Both the position numbers and the translations under genes were made by a program. DNA of 64,000 nt from Paenibacillus brasilensis (GTDB lineage: Bacteria; Bacillota; Bacilli; Paenibacillales; Paenibacillaceae), in contig NZ_CP045298.1 of NCBI RefSeq assembly GCF_009363115.1, forward strand, positions 2,200,001 to 2,264,000, given 5' to 3'. Below are positions 56,259 to 63,750 of this stretch, in pieces. How positions within the stretch are numbered: position 1 is the first letter of the stretch; each line of letters starts with the position of its first letter. The notes below the pieces were generated by a model. That model worked only from the letters and a program-made list of their open reading frames with translations, was not told the DNA's origin and searched no databases.

Positions 56259-56483
56259 TCACTGGTTAAGCCGACGAACGGTACTCACTAATTCAACGAT
56301 TTGCTCGTCTGTATAGGGAATGGCTGCACGGATTCTTTGCGCAACATGAGGTAGCAAAGGACGTTCGTCCCGCTCAATAGCGCCGAGTAAGGGTACTGAT
56401 ACACTCGCCTCTTTCGCGAGTTTTCCCTGCGACATCCCCAAGTTGATACGGCAAGTACGTATGATTTCTGGCGTTAGCTGCAC
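56259..56483 (-). CDS. XRE-type helix-turn-helix protein of the element operon
   Basis: A 74-residue protein. The helix-turn-helix is TPEIIRTCRINLGMSQGKLAKEASVSVPLLGAIERDERP. The start is a GTG at 56483 with AAAAGGAGG about 8 bases upstream; an ATG at 56519 has no site. It could act as a Cro- or activator-like protein for the late genes. Confidence 0.65.
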   Translation of the reverse strand: MQLTPEIIRTCRINLGMSQGKLAKEASVSVPLLGAIERDERPLLPHVAQRIRAAIPYTDEQIVELVSTVRRLNQ

Positions 56484-56534
56484 TTCATATTCCTCCTTTT
56501 GTGGTGGTGTCTTGTTCATACATAGTTATAAATA

Positions 56535-56577
56535 AAGACCGATCATGCCGCCAAGCACCCGGCACAATTACGGTCTT
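56535..56577 (-). terminator. Terminator after the gene at 56637
   Basis: AAGACCG pairs with CGGTCTT, with an inner GCCG/CGGC stem. It is followed on the - strand by TTTATTTATAAC. Confidence 0.6.
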
Positions 56578-56636
56578 ATCTCCTCATATATACATGGGAA
56601 ACCAGCGCTCAAAATATCAGGTATATTATGTAACAT

Positions 56637-57029
56637 TCACAAATTTGTCACATCTTCTCTTGGAAGGTATATCTGCCCCGTTAAATCAACCTGACCGCCG
56701 CCCTCGATGAACGCTTCTAGTGATATCTCGCGTTTCTTCCGCTGCTGCTCGCGGTAAAACTCCGCGTCAGCATTCTTTACCGGATGAGATGCGGTGCGCT
56801 CGGTAACCATATCCGCTTTTATAATGAAGTCCGCTAAGATTTCGAGGATTGAAAACCGCGACAAGTAGTTTTTACGCCTTGTCATCGGATGCCTGTACGT
56901 CTGTGCTGCGAGCTTCTTACGTGACCATCCGGCCGCTAGGAGCGTGGATGTGACGACGTCGGCGATCATAACGCGTAACTCATCATCCTCTATCCGGTAG
57001 TGTGCGTCCCAAAATGTGGTGATGTTCAA
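56637..57029 (-). CDS. Element protein of unknown function
   Basis: A 130-residue protein, with helical part (RVMIADVVTSTLLAAGWSRKKLAAQTYRHPMTRRKNYLSRFSILEILADFII) and acidic end. A TTG start at 57029 has AGGAGGGGG about 8 bases upstream; an ATG at 57074 lies upstream of that site. The WSRKKLAAQT segment might be a helix-turn-helix. Confidence 0.55.
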   Translation of the reverse strand: MNITTFWDAHYRIEDDELRVMIADVVTSTLLAAGWSRKKLAAQTYRHPMTRRKNYLSRFSILEILADFIIKADMVTERTASHPVKNADAEFYREQQRKKREISLEAFIEGGGQVDLTGQIYLPREDVTNL

Positions 57030-57235
57030 ACGCGAACCCCCTCCTATATGGAAACTTAATATTTTGATGTCCACGTATCTGTTGTTCTTCCTTGGTAGAA
57101 GTTTTCACGCAAAAATCTATATGTGACTACCCTAATGCGCGTATGATACATCGTTAGGAATGAGCGTAAGCGAATGACGACGCGTGAGGGATAGTGGTCT
57201 TCTATCCCGAAACAGGTTTGGCTCGGTATTATTTG

Positions 57236-57278
57236 TTTCTCTTTTACGTATTTCTCTTTTACACCTTTCTCTTTTTAC
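57236..57278. repeat. Three tandem TTTCTCTTTTAC repeats, 15-base period
   Basis: TTTCTCTTTTAC at 57236 and 57251, then TTTCTCTTTTTAC at 57266. The equal spacing and location between two operon genes suggest a protein-binding array or transcript signal. Confidence 0.6.
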
Positions 57279-57280
57279 CG

Positions 57281-57352
57281 TGTGACCTGATCGTACTAGG
57301 CGTGATACGATCTGACCGTACTTACCGTAGTGTGATCTGATCGTACTAAGCG
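57281..57352. repeat. Three repeats of TGATCTGATCGTACTA type
   Basis: TGTGACCTGATCGTACTAGG, GATCTGACCGTACTTACC and TGTGATCTGATCGTACTAAG, the last overlapping the 3' end of the gene at 57346. Direct orientation, periods about 26 and 24 bases; candidate iterons or operators. Confidence 0.6.
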
Positions 57353-57873
57353 GAGTGGCGGGCGTTTCGACGTGTTACCGAACTATACACATTCAAGTCC
57401 GGCTCAATTACCGTTCCTTCCTCGTCAACGATGTATCCGTCATCAGTGATACGCGGACAATACGACGGAAAATACCACTTAAAACGCCGTGTACCCTCGT
57501 ATCGGGTGGCTGTACGAATGATTCCATTGGTCTCCAGAATATCCGCAAGCAATTTGATGCGTGATCGGTCAATCCTAAGCGTAGACATCAAGGTCTCATA
57601 CGATATAAAGCACGCCCCGAATCTGTCGTTAAGCGTTCCGTCGCTACAGAGATGGTTTCCATCAATATACGATTGCAATGTAAAGTAGAAGGCCACGATA
57701 TCCCTAATTTCCGGTTTACGTTTCCTACCTGCGTAAACGGTATCGAGCATTTCATTAATAATCCGCGGAAATACCTTGCGTACGAGGTCCCGATTGTAAA
57801 CCTCAAACCCACGAGGGTCATCTAAAAGTGATACCTTATCGTTGGGCAGCGGCTCACGATTTCTTTCGGTCAT
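57346..57873 (-). CDS. Winged-helix, replication-initiator-like protein
   Basis: A 175-residue protein. The segment VAFYFTLQSYIDGN...GACFISYETLMSTLRIDRSRIKLLADILETNGIIRTATRYEGTRRFKWYFPSY is a winged helix like those of phage/plasmid replication proteins. Its start overlaps the next upstream gene by four bases (ATGA). The neighbouring direct repeats strengthen a replication role. Confidence 0.6.
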   Translation of the reverse strand: MTERNREPLPNDKVSLLDDPRGFEVYNRDLVRKVFPRIINEMLDTVYAGRKRKPEIRDIVAFYFTLQSYIDGNHLCSDGTLNDRFGACFISYETLMSTLRIDRSRIKLLADILETNGIIRTATRYEGTRRFKWYFPSYCPRITDDGYIVDEEGTVIEPDLNVYSSVTRRNARHSA

Positions 57874-58256
57874 TTCGTCATCTCCTCTATGCCGTATTTT
57901 TCGCGGAACTTCGCATACGTCAGCGGCTCGAGCGGTTCATAAAACAGCTTGTTCGGAATGCGATCGGACTTTGTGACGTTGAGCAAACCGTAACGGCAGA
58001 GTATAGCCGTGTGCTGGCGTATTTTGTACGGGGATAGCCCCGCTTGCGCCTCTATTTCGCGTTGATTGAGCCACGTTTTACCGTACAATCGGTGGCTCGG
58101 CTTGTTTTGGCACCAGGAACGCAAATAGCCGTAAAAGCCCGCCGATTCCACGGTAAAACCTTCGAGTTTCGGATACAGCCGGAACAGTATGACCGGAATC
58201 TTGACGAACCAATTGTCGTGTTCGTAAGGCCGTAATTTCCCCGTGTAGATCGTCAT
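57870..58256 (-). CDS. Winged-helix, DnaD/Rep-like protein
   Basis: A 128-residue protein. The segment WFVKIPVILFRLYPKLEGFTVESAGFYGYLRSWCQ is followed by LNQREIEAQAGLSPYKIRQHTAILCRYGLLNVTK, a winged helix of the kind seen before replication proteins. ATG 58256 has GGGAGG about 7 bases upstream. Coupled to the gene at 57346, so the two probably act as a pair. Confidence 0.6.
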   Translation of the reverse strand: MTIYTGKLRPYEHDNWFVKIPVILFRLYPKLEGFTVESAGFYGYLRSWCQNKPSHRLYGKTWLNQREIEAQAGLSPYKIRQHTAILCRYGLLNVTKSDRIPNKLFYEPLEPLTYAKFREKYGIEEMTK

Positions 58257-58324
58257 AAAGCGTCCTCCCTCGTAAGATAATTGAGCGGCAGCCCACAACG
58301 GAGCCGCCGCGTTGTAACAATACT

Positions 58325-58795
58325 TTAGCCGACTGCGTTTACACGCTTACGTACGCAGTCCTTGCAATCAGGTCGTCTTCCTGCCCGCCCTGTTTTATGT
58401 GCGTAAAACTCGTCAATAGGTTTGACTTGGCCGCATTTTGTGCACCCCTTTGCAAGCGGGGCGGAATAGTCATCAGTCCATATGACTCCATAATCGTCGA
58501 TAGTTGAATTATCACGCGCAAGCCAGGATGCGTACGTAGCACGTTGAGCGTCCCAACGAGCCCGTTTTCGTTCATCAACCCCTTTTTGATGGGCAATAAG
58601 TAGCGCGTCAATAAGTTGTGCGGCTCCTTTTTCGTCATAAACGTCAACCGCGATCTTTCCATTCAGTAGAGGGCGGATTCTCGCGGATGCGTCTGGAAAC
58701 TTAGAAGTAATCTGATTAACTAAGAAACGCCCTTCCTCGTTGTTCCTAATGTAGATTGTACTTTTTCCGTATTTTCGTTGGCTGATTGTGAACAT
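58325..58795 (-). CDS. Duplicated-family protein with zinc-ribbon C-terminus
   Basis: A 156-residue protein. The N-terminal 75 residues resemble the protein at 58853 (QRKYGKSTIYI, IRPLLNGKIAVDVYDEKGAAQLIDALL). The C-terminus adds a CTKCGQVKPIDEFYAHKTGRAGRRPDCKDCVRK four-cysteine module, as in HNH/endonuclease VII-like proteins. No HNH motif is visible. Confidence 0.6.
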   Translation of the reverse strand: MFTISQRKYGKSTIYIRNNEEGRFLVNQITSKFPDASARIRPLLNGKIAVDVYDEKGAAQLIDALLIAHQKGVDERKRARWDAQRATYASWLARDNSTIDDYGVIWTDDYSAPLAKGCTKCGQVKPIDEFYAHKTGRAGRRPDCKDCVRKRVNAVG

Positions 58796-58852
58796 AATAA
58801 AATCGCTCCTTTTAGTTTGGTTTATATAAGAGATAGGTTAACTTGCCGTCAT

Positions 58853-59143
58853 CTAACTTGAGACGACGTACAGGTCCCTCCGTTGTTGGTCTTCCGCCTC
58901 ATACGCTGTGTATACCGCTTCCTCATAGTCACCGTACTTCCGGAGGAGTTCGGTAACCAAACGTATTCCTTCCGGCGTGTTCCGAATATCAATAGCAATT
59001 TTGCCGGAACGTAGTGGACGTATCGACACGCCTGCGTTTCTGCTTTGAGATAAGATATCAGACAGGACGGTATCGCTTGCGTAACCTGTATAGATATACA
59101 CCGTTGTTTTTCCGTTTTTGCGTTGTTTGATGTTCATAAACAT
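58853..59143 (-). CDS. Small protein paralogous to the N-terminus of the 58325 gene
   Basis: A 96-residue protein sharing QRKxGKxTxYI and IRPLxxGKIAxD with the previous gene. The untranslated leaders also match (AAAAGG-GAGCGATTTTAT before both ATGs). Duplication is clear, function unknown. The iteron-like array follows upstream of it. Confidence 0.6.
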   Translation of the reverse strand: MFMNIKQRKNGKTTVYIYTGYASDTVLSDILSQSRNAGVSIRPLRSGKIAIDIRNTPEGIRLVTELLRKYGDYEEAVYTAYEAEDQQRRDLYVVSS

Positions 59144-59258
59144 ATAAAATCGCTCCCTTTTCGTTTGGTATTATGAGATGCGGTTTCCCGCGGTCTACCT
59201 AGTTAACCGAATGCGCGGCGTCGTTATGCACACAAGAATATAGAAAGTCCGCACGCGC

Positions 59259-59670
59259 TTCGCACATCGTCTTACACTAACTTGATGCCGGCCACGCGCG
59301 TTTCGCACATCGTCGCATTATTTTCTCCGCCTTATACTTATACCGACGACGCTTTTCACGTTTTCGCACACTTCTACGTGATATTTTTCTGTCTCTCATT
59401 TACTTCAACGGATGAGAAATGCGTCTCGCACACTTTTACGAAAATTCTCCGCCGTACACCTACTTCAACACCGCTCATCCGCTCGTGACGCACTTTTACG
59501 GAATTTTATTTAGTCCGTCATAGATAACACACCTGTCGATGGCCGTTTCGCACATCGGATACAGTTTTTATCTACAGCGAATTTTGATTCCGCACAGATT
59601 CACGTGAAATTTTTTCCTCGTAATATATATAAGGACACGAAATCACCAGAGCTGGACCGGTCGCACACGT
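59259..59670. repeat. Iteron-like array of eight CGCAC repeats
   Basis: CGCAC cores are at 59261, 59304, 59365, 59427, 59489, 59549, 59591 and 59662, with flanks TTCGCACATCGTC, TCTCGCACACTTTTACG and similar. Spacing is 43, 61, 62, 62, 60, 42 and 71 bases; most are near six or four helical turns. TTCTCCGCC..TACACC-type units between them repeat at about 120 bases. This is typical of a protein-binding origin or centromere-like array. Confidence 0.7.
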
Positions 59671-59699
59671 AAGTTGTGTCCAATTCGTGAACAAACAAC

Positions 59700-60123
59700 T
59701 TTTTCCGCAATAAAATGGAACCTACGTTCTCGTCCTACGTATTAATCTGATATAACAAGCAGACGACCGGTGCCTGAACCGGATTGACCGGCCGGTCGTC
59801 TAATCTATGTGAACTACGCCTGCCTGACGGATATTGCCGTATCCGGACGTAGGAATTATTGAAGTCGGCCAGCCTACCGAGACGTTGGCGCGTCTTACGT
59901 AGACCGACCGGAGAACCACCGAGTAGTTGGCACCACTCAGCATTAAAGCATCGACCTGTTAGCGCAGGCCGAATGTCCGCATAGCGATCCGCTTACGTGC
60001 GGTACGGACGAGACCGTCAATGTTGGCGCAAAGGCGGTTTGATACTACGTCGCGTCTCCTCCCCATATTGGGTTCGGAACGTTTGGCGCCATTCTGGACA
60101 CCGTTAGTTCATCGGAAGGCGCG
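59700..60123. ncRNA. Candidate structured non-coding region
   Basis: About 420 bases with no acceptable open frame, bounded by the array above and the gene at 60124. It is rich in complementary pairs: AGACGACCGG/CCGGTCGTCT (59761-59801), CGGAT/ATCCG (59828-59844), GACG/CGTC, CCGC/GCGG (59988-60002), CCC/GGG. Strand and extent are unknown. Large phage RNAs such as ROOL and GOLLD exist in comparable elements, but no family match was established. Confidence 0.4.
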
Positions 60124-60489
60124 TCATCCCTTTTTCTTAACGAGATTCAATTCGATATCGCCGCGGTCTTCGAGCCAAAGGAGTTCGTCGACCAAAAACG
60201 TTAACCCGTTCATGGCGCGGATATGATTGAGGACTTCCGTAACTACTTCCAACAAATCGCGATGAACGTTCTTCCCGAGTTGAAGCCCGCCGGAGTCTCC
60301 GTCGATAAATAAGTGCGTGTGTTCCGGGTGCTCGACCTTGCGGACGTGACGAAGCCATAGGGCTCCATCCTCAAGGTGGAAAAAGTAGTGATCGGCGTAC
60401 AAAACGCCCTCTACGACTTCATACATATGCGGCATGTCGTAGGGTCCGTAGACCAGCGCCGCCCGTTCTAATTCGGTTGACTCACCCAT
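60124..60489 (-). CDS. Element protein of unknown function
   Basis: A 121-residue protein rich in acidic and aromatic residues (YGPYDMPHMYEVVEGVLYADHYFFHLEDGALWLRHV). ATG 60489 has GGAGG nine bases upstream; an upstream TTG is too close to the site. Follows the gene at 60492 by two bases. Confidence 0.6.
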   Translation of the reverse strand: MGESTELERAALVYGPYDMPHMYEVVEGVLYADHYFFHLEDGALWLRHVRKVEHPEHTHLFIDGDSGGLQLGKNVHRDLLEVVTEVLNHIRAMNGLTFLVDELLWLEDRGDIELNLVKKKG

Positions 60490-60491
60490 AC

Positions 60492-60692
60492 TCAAACGCC
60501 TCCATTCGGAAATACGTTGTTAAATGCTGAATTTAGCTCTTTTAACCTCTGGATACGCTCTGCATCGGTGAAGTGTGAACTCTCCAATACGTCACCTACC
60601 GCAAGTGTGTAAAAGCGGGACGCGATCATCAACGCCTCGCCGTAGGTCTCCGATCCGAGTCGGTAATCCGTAAATATTTCCAAGTACGTCAT
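60492..60692 (-). CDS. Small helical element protein, unknown
   Basis: A 66-residue helical protein (LGSETYGEALMIASRFYTLAVGDVLESSHFTDAERIQRLKELNSAF). The ATG has GAGAGGTG upstream. It is the second gene of the early operon. Confidence 0.6.
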   Translation of the reverse strand: MTYLEIFTDYRLGSETYGEALMIASRFYTLAVGDVLESSHFTDAERIQRLKELNSAFNNVFPNGGV

Positions 60693-60782
60693 GTAAGCAC
60701 CTCTCGCGTGATCAATACGACCGCGTAGATGAATTTAAGTACAGCGACGATACGTTTACGAGCCTTTCGTGAAAATACGATG

Positions 60783-61274
60783 TTACGCGTAGTTAATGAA
60801 TAGCTTCTTACTGGGTTCAACCCTGACGCCTCCCTTCCCGACGATGAATCCGAGTTCTTTCATGACGTCCATTGACAGCGTTAAACTACCGAGCGGCGAC
60901 CGCCGATTGACTCCGGTTATCTTCCAGAATGCGCGCGGCTGTATAACGAGTTCCTGACGCGTACCGACGTATCGAAGTATGTAGTTGCCCGTGATCGGAT
61001 CGAGTACGTAGCGAACTTGAGCCGGAGTAACTAGCGGGCGTACAACACGGAAGACTTCGCGCTTCATTTCTGCGTCTAATTCAAAGCCGAGTTCAACGAG
61101 TTGTGCCGGAGTTGTTTCGACTGTATCACCGTAGAGAAACGGATTAGCTTGCGGTATAATAGTGAAGAACAATTCCGATGTAACGCGGAGTTCTTGACGT
61201 TTGCGGCCGCTTCCGACCGTGATGATGACGTTACTTTCGCGACGATTACGGATGAAACCTAACGTGATTGACAT
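60783..61274 (-). CDS. First gene of the element's leftward operon, unknown
   Basis: A 163-residue protein with beta-rich segments (ITLGFIRNRRESNVIITVGSGRKRQELRV, VRYVLDPITGNYILRYVGTRQELVI). ATG 61274 has GGAGG about 8 bases upstream; a TTG at 61289 lies inside that site. It is transcribed from a strong promoter under the repressor at 61484. Confidence 0.65.
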   Translation of the reverse strand: MSITLGFIRNRRESNVIITVGSGRKRQELRVTSELFFTIIPQANPFLYGDTVETTPAQLVELGFELDAEMKREVFRVVRPLVTPAQVRYVLDPITGNYILRYVGTRQELVIQPRAFWKITGVNRRSPLGSLTLSMDVMKELGFIVGKGGVRVEPSKKLFINYA

Positions 61275-61372
61275 ATGATTCGCCTCCAAGCGGGATTATA
61301 GGATGAATTGCGTTGATGCTTCGGAACAGTACGTTGTTGCTCGGATAAAGATGAAACTTTCTTATACTATTA

Positions 61373-61456
61373 TTCGTATATTCGCTTTTCTGTTTTCGAG
61401 TATATACGGCTTTTAGTATAGAGTCAACACTTAATTTACGAATATTCGTATATCCG
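61373..61456. promoter_or_regulatory. Divergent operator region of the element's genetic switch
   Basis: TTCGTATATTCG (61373-61384), CGAGTATATACGG (61397-61409) and CGAATATTCGTATATCCG (61439-61456) share the half-site CGTATAT or TATACG. The middle one covers the -10 box of the - strand promoter. They are candidate binding sites for the repressor encoded at 61484. Confidence 0.65.
61399..61427 (-). promoter_or_regulatory. Sigma-A promoter for the leftward operon
   Basis: TTGACT and TATACT on the - strand, separated by exactly 17 bases. It is a near-consensus promoter overlapped by a repeat half-site, so it is probably repressed in the integrated state. Confidence 0.75.
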
Positions 61457-61483
61457 ATAATGAAATTTGAGGAAGAGGTAAAT

Positions 61484-61741
61484 ATGAGAACTATCCGCTT
61501 GAGATTAAATGAGGTCATGGCCCAACGGGGGTTAACACAAACACAGCTCGCAGAATTATCCGGCGTCCGCCAAGCTGCTATTTCCGAAATGTCACGTAAC
61601 ATTCGCGAACAAATAAATATTAAAACACTTGTGAAAATTGCGGATGCCCTTGAAATCAACGATATTTCTGAATTACTATCTCTTGAATACATACCTCAAG
61701 GTGCCAAAGAAAGTACCGAGCCGAAAAAAGAAGACCGTTAA
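61484..61741 (+). CDS. Cro/C1-type repressor of the element
   Basis: An 85-residue protein with XRE helix-turn-helix (LRLNEVMAQRGLTQTQLAELSGVRQAAISEMSRN) and LVKIADALEINDISELL. The ATG at 61484 has GAGG upstream; ATG 61460 lacks a site. It is divergent from the long operon and likely holds it silent. It is short, without an autocleavage domain, so induction must differ from the classical RecA route. Confidence 0.8.
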   Translation: MRTIRLRLNEVMAQRGLTQTQLAELSGVRQAAISEMSRNIREQINIKTLVKIADALEINDISELLSLEYIPQGAKESTEPKKEDR

Positions 61742-61756
61742 TCTAGCGGTCTTTTT
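61731..61756 (+). terminator. Terminator of the repressor gene
   Basis: AAGACCG pairs with CGGTCTT around a nine-base loop, followed by TTT. The stop codon lies in the loop. Confidence 0.75.
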
Positions 61757-62005
61757 GCGTTAAATTAGCGTCTTCCCCTCGTCCCCATCCCTACACCTTA
61801 ACGTAGGCTTAGACGGGCTATTTTACGGTGATTTTACGGTGAAACGACGCGACATACTCTGCGTTTAACGCAGGGAAATACCCAAGGTGGGTCGTCCGAA
61901 CATGTACGTCTTGCATATTAATAGGTTTATTTATTCACTTTAGTGAAATGAAGTAGGGATGAGGTGAATACTATTCACGTCACTGGCTCGAAAGGAGGAA
62001 TCAAC

Positions 62006-62527
62006 GTGAGTGAAGTCGCGACTCTATCATCCGACTTACCTACACTAACTGCGGAAATCAACGCATACAAGCGCGTCGCAGGCGAAGCTATCTTCGAAAT
62101 TGGACGGAGATTAAAGCACGTAAAGGAGAATGATTTAGTACACGGTCAGTGGTCACGTTGGTGCGCTGAAGAGATTAGGATGACACGTCAACAGGCTGAC
62201 AAATTCATCGTAGTATTCGACGAGCTGGGGACAGATGACAATCCGAATTGTCAAATAGGAGTGACCAGGTTATACGAGATAGCGCTGTTGTCACCGGAAG
62301 AGAGGACACGTGGGCATACGCTGAAATCCGGCGCGGTAAAGACCGTCGACGAAATGACCGTGCGAGAACTACGCGAAGTAAAGGCCGCCCTGAAGGTCGA
62401 GCGTGAGGCGCGAGAGGAAGCAGAGGCGCGTGCGGAGAAGGCGGAGGGTGATTACGACCTTATGTGCGATACGCTCGAAGCTGTGCGTGCGCAACCTCCG
62501 AGGGTAAAATTCCCAGTTTTTTCGTAG
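62006..62527 (+). CDS. DUF3102-domain protein
   Basis: A 173-residue protein. EINAYKRVAGEAIFEIGRRLKHVKEN...HGQWSRWCAEEIRMTRQQADKFIVVFDEL is the DUF3102 pattern, seen in mobile elements. A coiled coil (KVEREAREEAEARAEKAEG) follows. The start is a GTG at 62006 with AAAGGAGGA upstream; a GTG at 61964 is weaker. The function is unknown. Confidence 0.75.
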   Translation: MSEVATLSSDLPTLTAEINAYKRVAGEAIFEIGRRLKHVKENDLVHGQWSRWCAEEIRMTRQQADKFIVVFDELGTDDNPNCQIGVTRLYEIALLSPEERTRGHTLKSGAVKTVDEMTVRELREVKAALKVEREAREEAEARAEKAEGDYDLMCDTLEAVRAQPPRVKFPVFS

Positions 62528-62593
62528 CATAATTCCCCTCTATCTGATAAAATTGTGCTCAAATTAAATAAACGTAAAAAGGGGTTACATCTG

Positions 62594-62797
62594 ATGCGAT
62601 ACCTTCTTGCTATTCTGATTCCACCGCTGGCGGTTCTACTTTGTGGTAAACCCGGCCAGGCTATTTTGAATTTTATACTGTGTATATTTTTCTTCGTGCC
62701 TGGTGTCATTCACGCACTGGTCGTTGTAAACAGCCACAAAGCTGACTTGCGAAACGAAGAACTTATCCGCGCAATACAGCGCGGGCAGAACCGATAA
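62594..62797 (+). CDS. Pmp3/YqaE-like (UPF0057) membrane peptide
   Basis: A 67-residue protein. Two membrane segments, with RYLLAILIPPLAVLLCGKPGQAILNFILCIFFFVPGVIHAL, the UPF0057 signature, then a charged tail. The family affects membrane potential and stress tolerance. ATG 62594 has AAGGGG upstream. A terminator follows. Confidence 0.85.
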   Translation: MRYLLAILIPPLAVLLCGKPGQAILNFILCIFFFVPGVIHALVVVNSHKADLRNEELIRAIQRGQNR

Positions 62798-62804
62798 ACA
62801 ACGA

Positions 62805-62843
62805 AAAAGCCCGCAATCCTCTACGTTGAGGACACGGGCTTTT
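62805..62843 (+). terminator. Terminator after the Pmp3-like gene
   Basis: AAAAGCCCG pairs exactly with CGGGCTTTT around an inner CCTC/GAGG stem. Confidence 0.8.
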
Positions 62844-62945
62844 AACGTAAAATTAGGCGTTTATGGCGCTACCCTTAAGTGGGTATTCAGAGCGGAGTTA
62901 GGGCGCTGATTTGCGGTGAAAATACGGTATATGTACTGTCTTTTA

Positions 62946-63197
62946 TCAATGCATAGGTGCAATAATTCCGATCAACGTACCAATCAATCCGCACGCGACC
63001 GCTAAAGACATGATCGCGACACCTTGGACGTCCTTGCCGGACTTTTTCGTCAGATATCCGAACACAACGCCGGCGGCTCCGACAAGCAACGGGAAGAATA
63101 CCAGTGATACGACAACGCAAAGCCACCCGAGTACTGGATATACGTTAGGCTGCGTTTTCTTTCGTTCAAATCGCTCCTCGAACTTATCGGTCTCCAA
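62946..63197 (-). CDS. Two-helix membrane protein (DUF4190-like)
   Basis: An 83-residue protein. Two membrane helices (VLGWLCVVVSLVFFPLLVGAAGVVFGYL and GVAIMSLAVACGLIGTLIGIIA) joined by TKKSGKD. A TTG start at 63197 has GGAGGGGG upstream. DUF4190-like proteins are common at element ends; the function is unknown. Confidence 0.7.
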   Translation of the reverse strand: METDKFEERFERKKTQPNVYPVLGWLCVVVSLVFFPLLVGAAGVVFGYLTKKSGKDVQGVAIMSLAVACGLIGTLIGIIAPMH

Positions 63198-63280
63198 TCG
63201 TACTCCCCCTCCGTTAATTCACTTTTACCTAAATAATACCATTTCATCCCGCTACTGTCACCACTGTTTAAACGAAAAAT

Positions 63281-63308
63281 AGCGGACCCACCCGCAGGCA
63301 AGTCCGCT
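63281..63308 (-). terminator. Terminator after the truncated gene at 63320
   Basis: AGCGGAC pairs with GTCCGCT, followed by ATTTTTC on the - strand. Confidence 0.7.
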
Positions 63309-63319
63309 TATATCCGTTA

Positions 63320-63437
63320 TTACTCCGTCATATTTTCCGCCTTCTTCTCCGTTTTCGGCCCAGCCCCACTGAACGTACTGTACACGCCAGTCCCGATTAA
63401 CGCGTACGAAACGATGTCGACTCCGCACTTTCTAACT
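63320..63437 (-). pseudogene. 3' fragment of a phage-type gene
   Basis: The frame reads ...CGVDIVSYALIGTGVYSTFSGAGPKTEKKAENMTE-stop. It is closed upstream by a stop codon and has no start or ribosome binding site, but it keeps its terminator. It looks like the C-terminal 30-35 residues of a small membrane or holin-like protein cut off by a rearrangement. Confidence 0.5.
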
Positions 63438-63504
63438 ATCTAATCAATTAGTTAATGACAATTGGGATGAGATTGTGTAAACTAAAAATGTAACGTGTTA
63501 CAAA

Positions 63505-63600
63505 AAGAAAGAAGCCGTAATTGCAAGACGCACGGCTCCCAATAATATATTTTTCTGTAGAAATAGCCTATCTCTTGCCGGGGACTAGGCTATTTTCTTT
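63505..63600 (+). ncRNA. Candidate antisense RNA of the toxin locus
   Basis: On the + strand AAATAGCCTA (63561-63570) pairs with TAGGCTATTT (63586-63595), followed by TCTTTTTT, a strong terminator that ends inside the toxin gene's 3' end. The arrangement matches the convergent antitoxin RNAs (RatA, SR4) that overlap toxin mRNA 3' ends. The promoter was not located; the start near 63505 is a guess. Confidence 0.5.
63511..63537 (-). terminator. Terminator of the toxin mRNA, with pairing loop
   Basis: On the - strand AGCCGT pairs with ACGGCT, then TTCTTTCTTTTT. The stem and loop contain GCCGTGCGTCTTGC, exactly complementary to the mRNA 5' end. Confidence 0.65.
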
Positions 63601-63750
63601 TTTGCACCTTGTTTTCTTCTCGTTTCTGCTTAAACGTAAGTATAGAGATAACGACGGCCAGTAATGTCAAAACAAACATTCCAAAATTAATCATTAACGA
63701 CATAGACTCGAAAACACTCATTCATAGTTCCTCCATGCCGTGCGTCTTGC
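63523..63750. repeat. 14-base inverted repeat flanking the toxin gene
   Basis: GCAAGACGCACGGC (63523-63536) and GCCGTGCGTCTTGC (63737-63750) are exact complements. In the toxin mRNA the 5' copy adjoins the ribosome binding site and the 3' copy is in the terminator loop. Pairing would hide the site. Confidence 0.75.
63590..63721 (-). CDS. Hol-Tox family type I toxin peptide
   Basis: A 43-residue peptide. It reads MSVFESMSLMINFGMFVLTLL, continues with AVVISILTFKQKREEN and ends KVQKRK: one membrane helix, a basic tail and the LMINFGMFVLTLL motif of putative holin-like toxins (Hol-Tox, TxpA-related). ATG 63721 has GGAGGAA eight bases upstream. The -10 region TATAAT lies about 40 bases upstream, so the mRNA starts close to the complementary 5' segment. 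Confidence 0.8.
   Translation of the reverse strand: MSVFESMSLMINFGMFVLTLLAVVISILTFKQKREENKVQKRK

Noticed and set aside
59161-59670. Repeat array considered as CRISPR
   Set aside because: Repeats are short, degenerate, and separated by 42-71 bases without uniform unit or spacers; no Cas genes nearby.
63489-63502. TGTAAC-GT-GTTACA inverted repeat
   Set aside because: It may be an operator for the antisense RNA promoter, but no matching promoter boxes were found, so it is not listed as a feature.
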